A DNA stretch of 56,236 nucleotides from Chitinophagaceae bacterium (GTDB lineage Bacteria > Bacteroidota > Bacteroidia > Chitinophagales > Chitinophagaceae). The stretch is from assembly GCA_947447265.1 (NCBI GenBank), contig CANFKC010000033.1, positions 1 to 56,236 on the forward strand. The letters are read 5' to 3'. The notes beneath the pieces were generated by a model. The model saw only the letters and a program-made list of their open reading frames with translations, ran no database searches and had not been told where the DNA came from. Positions 52,770 through 56,236 of this stretch are shown here, one piece after another; the stretch's first letter is position 1; each line of letters begins with the position of its first letter. The translations under genes and the position numbers were made by a program.

Positions 52770-53315
52770 ATGGACGCAAAATCCAAATATGACTCCAATA
52801 TTCACCACCGTCGCTCTATTCGCTTAAAAGGATTTGACTACAGCCTGGGTGGTTTGTACTTTATAACTATTTGCTGCCATCAAATGGAATGCCGATTCGG
52901 CAGAGTTGAAAATGAAGCCATGGTATTGAATGATGCGGGACAAATTGCTTACGATGAATGGATAAAGTTACCGGCCCACTTTTCCAATATGGAATTAGAT
53001 GTTTTTCAGATAATGCCAAATCATATGCACGGCATCATTGCATTGACTAGTACAATAGGGCAACCGCAAGGGATTGCCCCTACGATCGGTGACATTGTAG
53101 GAGCATACAAATCTTTAGTTGTAACTGCCTGTCTTGACGAGTTTAAACAAAAGGACAAGAGTCTAGTACCAAACAATCATCCACAACTGGGTAAAATCTG
53201 GCAAAGAAATTATCATGAGCATATCATTCGTAATGAGGAATCCTACAAGACGATTTCAGCATACATCATAAATAACCCAGCAAATTGGATCGCAGATAAA
53301 TTCTATAAATCGTAA
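52770..53315 (+). CDS. REP-associated tyrosine transposase (RAYT, Y1_Tnp)
   Basis: This is a single-strand DNA transposase-like protein of the IS200/IS605 superfamily, 181 residues. The HUH pair is in MPNHMHGII (His85 and His87) and the catalytic Tyr148 is in WQRNYHEHIIRNEESY. RAYTs act on REP sequences at their flanks, and copies lie on both sides of this gene. An inverted copy lies inside the frame at 53057-53083 and is translated as QPQGIAPTIG (residues about 97-106). No frameshift is seen, so the protein may be active. Confidence 0.9.
   Translation: MDAKSKYDSNIHHRRSIRLKGFDYSLGGLYFITICCHQMECRFGRVENEAMVLNDAGQIAYDEWIKLPAHFSNMELDVFQIMPNHMHGIIALTSTIGQPQGIAPTIGDIVGAYKSLVVTACLDEFKQKDKSLVPNNHPQLGKIWQRNYHEHIIRNEESYKTISAYIINNPANWIADKFYKS
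53057..53083 (-). repeat. REP copy inside the transposase gene, inverted
   Basis: This 27-nt stretch is the exact reverse complement of the downstream REP at 53318-53344; identity extends to 30 bases (53057-53086 against 53315-53344). Confidence 0.9.
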
Positions 53316-53317
53316 TC

Positions 53318-53344
53318 GTAGGGGCAATCCCTTGCGGTTGCCCT
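53318..53344 (+). repeat. REP copy downstream of the transposase
   Basis: GTAGGGGCAATCCCTTGCGG is followed by TTGCCCT; the halves pair imperfectly (GGGGCAA with TTGCCCT) to form a hairpin. It begins three bases after the transposase stop. Confidence 0.85.
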
Positions 53345-53465
53345 GTATAAAAGCATAGCCTACATGATCCAAGCGTCCATAGCATCGCCTCTCTCTCATT
53401 ATATCTGTATAAAGCCCGTCGCAATGAAAATGACATACAACCACCAAACCAACACTAAACCAAAA

Positions 53466-53491
53466 ATGGCAACTTTCTAAAAAGTTGCCAT
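53466..53491 (-). terminator. Terminator of lysA
   Basis: ATGGCAACTTT and its complement form an 11-bp stem with a 4-nt loop; on the minus strand it runs into TTTTTGG. It lies 41 bases past the lysA stop. Confidence 0.78.
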
Positions 53492-53531
53492 TTCTGTAAA
53501 CTACACTCATTGAGCCATTGAGCTATTAAGA

Positions 53532-54740
53532 TTAAATTATCTGGTTCTTTAGGAGGTCTTCAAAAACATCGGCCCTGCGTATCAATGTGTGCTTACCATC
53601 TTTAATCATTACCTCGGCTGGTTTCAGGCGGCTATTGAAATTGCTGCTCATTTCAAAACCATAAGCGCCTGCATTGTGAAATACCAGGTAGTCCCCTTCG
53701 CGCACTTCGTTCAGTACTCTATCCCATGCAAAAGTATCCGTTTCGCAGATGTTACCAACCACAGTATATATGCGTTGAGCACCTGCCGGGTTGCTGATGT
53801 TGGTAATACGGTGGTAGGCTTCATAAAACATAGGCCTTATCAGGTGATTAAACCCGGAATTAACCCCTACGAACACAGTGGCTGTAGTTTGTTTAATAAC
53901 ATTCGCCTTCACAACAAAATAGCCGCATTCACTCACCAGGTACTTACCCGGCTCAAACCATATTTCCAGCTTACGCTCATTCTCTGCTTCAAACTGCGCT
54001 ACTGCCGCAGCCACTTTTGCACCCAGCTTATTTACATCAGTGTCTTTCTCATCTTCTTTATAAGCCACCTTAAAGCCACTGCCGAGATCAATAAAATCGA
54101 TACCCGGAAAACGCATTGCGATGTCAAACATCACCTCTAGCCCCTGCAAAAACACTTCAATATCTTTTATCTCGCTGCCGGTATGCATATGCAAGCCCTG
54201 AACGTGCAGACCTGTTGTTTTAACAACACGCTCAATGTGCCTCAGCTGGTGTATAGAAATGCCAAACTTACTATCAATATGACCAGTTGATATTTTATAG
54301 TTACCACCGGCAACTATGTGCGGATTAATGCGGATACATACAGGATAACTACCGCCGAAACGATTGCCAAACTGTTCCAGTATAGAAATATTATCAAGGT
54401 TAATGCGCACCCCTAATTGGGTGGCATCAACTATCTCATTAAAGTCAACACAGTTGGGCGTGAAGAGTATCTGTTCCGGCGTATAGCCGGCAAGCAAGCC
54501 CAGCTTCACTTCGTTGATGCTCACACAATCCAGTAACGCACCCAGGCTGCGCAAATGTTTAAGAATGTTTACATTGGTTAGCGCCTTACAAGCATAATAG
54601 AACTTTGTAGGGTGCTGCTTAAAAGCTTCTGTAAGCTTGTTATACTGTTCTGTAATTTTTGCCGTATCGTATATGTATACCGGCGAGCCAAACTCATTGG
54701 CTATCTCAATTAACTGCTCGTTGGTTATTGGTGAAAACAT
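53532..54740 (-). CDS. lysA: Diaminopimelate decarboxylase
   Basis: LysA converts meso-diaminopimelate to lysine, the last step of lysine synthesis. The PLP lysine is in FYYACKALTN (Lys52), HMHTGSEIKD and DLGSGFKVAY are the expected barrel motifs, and CETDTFAWDRVL carries the substrate-binding Cys-Glu pair. At 402 residues it is typical. Upstream on the minus strand, TACATTTG (54746-54753) is a possible -7 element just before the ATG, which would make a very short leader. Confidence 0.93.
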   Translation of the reverse strand: MFSPITNEQLIEIANEFGSPVYIYDTAKITEQYNKLTEAFKQHPTKFYYACKALTNVNILKHLRSLGALLDCVSINEVKLGLLAGYTPEQILFTPNCVDFNEIVDATQLGVRINLDNISILEQFGNRFGGSYPVCIRINPHIVAGGNYKISTGHIDSKFGISIHQLRHIERVVKTTGLHVQGLHMHTGSEIKDIEVFLQGLEVMFDIAMRFPGIDFIDLGSGFKVAYKEDEKDTDVNKLGAKVAAAVAQFEAENERKLEIWFEPGKYLVSECGYFVVKANVIKQTTATVFVGVNSGFNHLIRPMFYEAYHRITNISNPAGAQRIYTVVGNICETDTFAWDRVLNEVREGDYLVFHNAGAYGFEMSSNFNSRLKPAEVMIKDGKHTLIRRADVFEDLLKNQII

Positions 54741-55166
54741 GGGCGCAAATGTAGGGGAATAATTGAAACATTCGTCGTTTATCTTATCCGATTTTTATTT
54801 TATCTTACCTAAAATATATTCATTAAAGTATTAACCTATTGTATATTGAACAGTTTTAAAACACCTCGTTAGCTGCAAAATGCTTAACACGGGGGTACTC
54901 GCGTCTGCAAGGCAATTTCACTTTGAGTATTTCGCCCTCAGACTTTTATAAATGCGTAATGATTACAGTTCATAGCCACCGAAAAAAATCTTCTGAATAT
55001 TATTTTAACCGAAAGACATCAGGACAAATTGTTTATTTTAACTAACAATTAGTTGGCCAACTTCAGAAAGTTTAATCGCATTATTTTTTTTGCAAAAAAA
55101 TAACAGTTTGGCATAGATGTTGTATGCTACAAACTGAAATTAATTACCTAACCAAAACTAAAAATT
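54741..55166. other. Intergenic region between lysA and the lipoprotein gene
   Basis: No gene is visible in these 426 bases. It holds the divergent upstream regions of lysA and the lipoprotein gene, a perfect 12-bp palindrome AGTTGGCCAACT (55051-55062), and A/T-rich stretches. I see no tRNA-like fold. Confidence 0.5.
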
Positions 55167-56078
55167 ATGAAAAAAGTACTCATCGCCTCGTTTAGTATTG
55201 CGTTGTTTTCAGCAGCATCTTGTACTAAACCAAAAGAAAGTGTCTCCGGCACATATAGCTCATTGGCAACCGTATTTTCTGACATTGCCCCAAAATCTAA
55301 AATTACCATTATTGATGCTGCGGCTGGCGGTTCCTTCTATGGTAATTCAGGTGTACGTTATGTGTTTCCGCCAAATAGTTTCAGAACAGCAACCGGAGGC
55401 ACTGTTACGGGTAACGTCTCCATTCAAACAACAGAATACCTGAGTAAATCTGACATGATACTATCCGGCGTACTACCTATAAGTAATGGACAACCACTAA
55501 TCTCCGGCGGAGAAAGCTATATAAAAGCTAGTCAGGGCAACACCGAACTTTTTATGGCCGCCGGTAAAAATTACACAATCAATTTCCCTCAAAAGAGTAC
55601 GCCGTTGGCCGGAATGGGTTTATTCTTTTCCCCAGGTAACCCAACTGCAACAGACAATGTAAATTGGGCTTTAAATGTAGATAGTTCCAAAGGAGAAATT
55701 CTTTATCATGGCGATACGATTTCCATATTTGGAGACTCTATGCACTTTGTAAATGCAGATCAATTTTTCACCAGCCCTAACTACCAATCATTTACGGTTA
55801 TTCCCAAAGTTAATGGCAAACCTGTATCTGCACAAATTCTTGCATATGCAAGCTTCGACAACTACAACAGTGCCTGGACAATGCGCAACATAAGTAATGG
55901 CATTATAGGAGAAGATCATGTGCCCGATATGCCGGTGCATTTCATAGTTATAACAAATTTAGATAACCGTTTCTATGCCGGCGTGCTGGCAGCAACTCCT
56001 CTAACAGGGAAGGTATACGAAATGCCCCTAACAGAAATGACCCCAACAGCCCTTAAAGGCATATTGGACGCGCTTTAA
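55167..56078 (+). CDS. Secreted lipoprotein of unknown function
   Basis: The N-terminus (MKKVLIASFSIALFSAASC) is a lipoprotein signal with Cys at residue 19. The remaining 284 residues are beta-rich; YVFPPNSFRTATGGTVTGNVSIQ and FSPGNPTATDNVNWAL are notable and resemble segments in Bacteroidota surface proteins, but I cannot name a domain. It probably lies at the cell surface. Confidence 0.7.
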   Translation: MKKVLIASFSIALFSAASCTKPKESVSGTYSSLATVFSDIAPKSKITIIDAAAGGSFYGNSGVRYVFPPNSFRTATGGTVTGNVSIQTTEYLSKSDMILSGVLPISNGQPLISGGESYIKASQGNTELFMAAGKNYTINFPQKSTPLAGMGLFFSPGNPTATDNVNWALNVDSSKGEILYHGDTISIFGDSMHFVNADQFFTSPNYQSFTVIPKVNGKPVSAQILAYASFDNYNSAWTMRNISNGIIGEDHVPDMPVHFIVITNLDNRFYAGVLAATPLTGKVYEMPLTEMTPTALKGILDAL

Positions 56079-56151
56079 CTTCTTATGATAATAAACCGCC
56101 ATCAAAATTATTAAAATAATAATTTACTATCTTTGGTTCAAATAGGGAGCT

Positions 56152-56236
56152 ATGCGAACCTTACAGTTGGTAAATCATCTTACAGATGTTCAATTAAAAG
56201 AAAGGCTTGCCTCAACAACCGGCAAGCCGGAGTTTA
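56152..56236 (+). CDS. Partial ORF at the window end
   Basis: An ATG at 56152 opens a frame (MRTLQLVNHLTDVQLKERL) that runs off the window. A -7-like TATCTTTG is at 56128-56135. The start resembles some helix-turn-helix transposase N-termini (IS630-like), but 28 residues are too few to say. Confidence 0.35.
   Translation, partial: MRTLQLVNHLTDVQLKERLASTTGKPEF

Noticed and set aside
53589-54140. Plus-strand open frame (183 codons) antisense to lysA
   Set aside because: It has no domain and is explained by the codon pattern of lysA.

Overview
The window comes from a Bacteroidota chromosome, most like the Chitinophagaceae or a related family. The signs are three TTTG-N19/20-TAnnTTTG promoters, mostly weak Shine-Dalgarno sites, two secreted proteins with type IX secretion (T9SS) C-terminal sorting domains, a GEVED protein, three tandem DUF1573 proteins, and an OmpA-like protein with thrombospondin type-3 repeats. 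No tRNA, rRNA or CRISPR array was seen.

Positions 1-186 hold a small inverted-repeat element. Positions 311-26405 are one large surface polysaccharide locus. It opens with the assembly and export machinery: a CpsB/YwqE phosphatase, a UDP-sugar 6-dehydrogenase, a Wza-like OPX lipoprotein, a Wzc-like tyrosine autokinase with a Gly-Tyr repeat tail, and a Wzm/Wzt ABC exporter. Sugar-tailoring genes follow (two DegT-type proteins, WbqC, GNAT), then glycosyltransferases, two asparagine-synthase-like amidotransferases and a UDP-sugar epimerase. No initiating phosphoglycosyltransferase and no Wzx/Wzy pair is present in the window.

Inside this locus (12364-16334) lies a compact cassette: a PduX-like GHMP kinase facing a three-gene operon that encodes a CobD/HisC-like PLP enzyme, a HAD-IB phosphatase and an ATP-grasp ligase. 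I infer that it makes a phosphorylated amino alcohol from Ser or Thr, ligates it as an amide (probably to a uronic acid of the polysaccharide) and then removes the phosphate.

From 26439 on, the content is housekeeping and accessory: a Doc-type toxin-antitoxin pair, two Uma2 nuclease-like paralogues, a nitronate monooxygenase, an M16 peptidase, a secreted metalloprotease, TsaE, LspA, ZapA, TsaC, a GT9 glycosyltransferase, the DUF1573 trio, an ECF sigma factor with a DGPF protein and a DinB protein, a thioesterase, an MBL hydrolase, leucyl-tRNA synthetase, the OmpA-like protein, a polyprenyl synthase, LysA and a lipoprotein.

Two mobile-DNA observations stand out. The leucyl-tRNA synthetase gene carries a 507-bp in-frame insertion that encodes a DUF559 (Vsr-like) nuclease domain and is bounded by 37-bp near-perfect terminal inverted repeats. 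A REP-associated tyrosine transposase gene carries an inverted copy of its own flanking REP sequence inside its reading frame.
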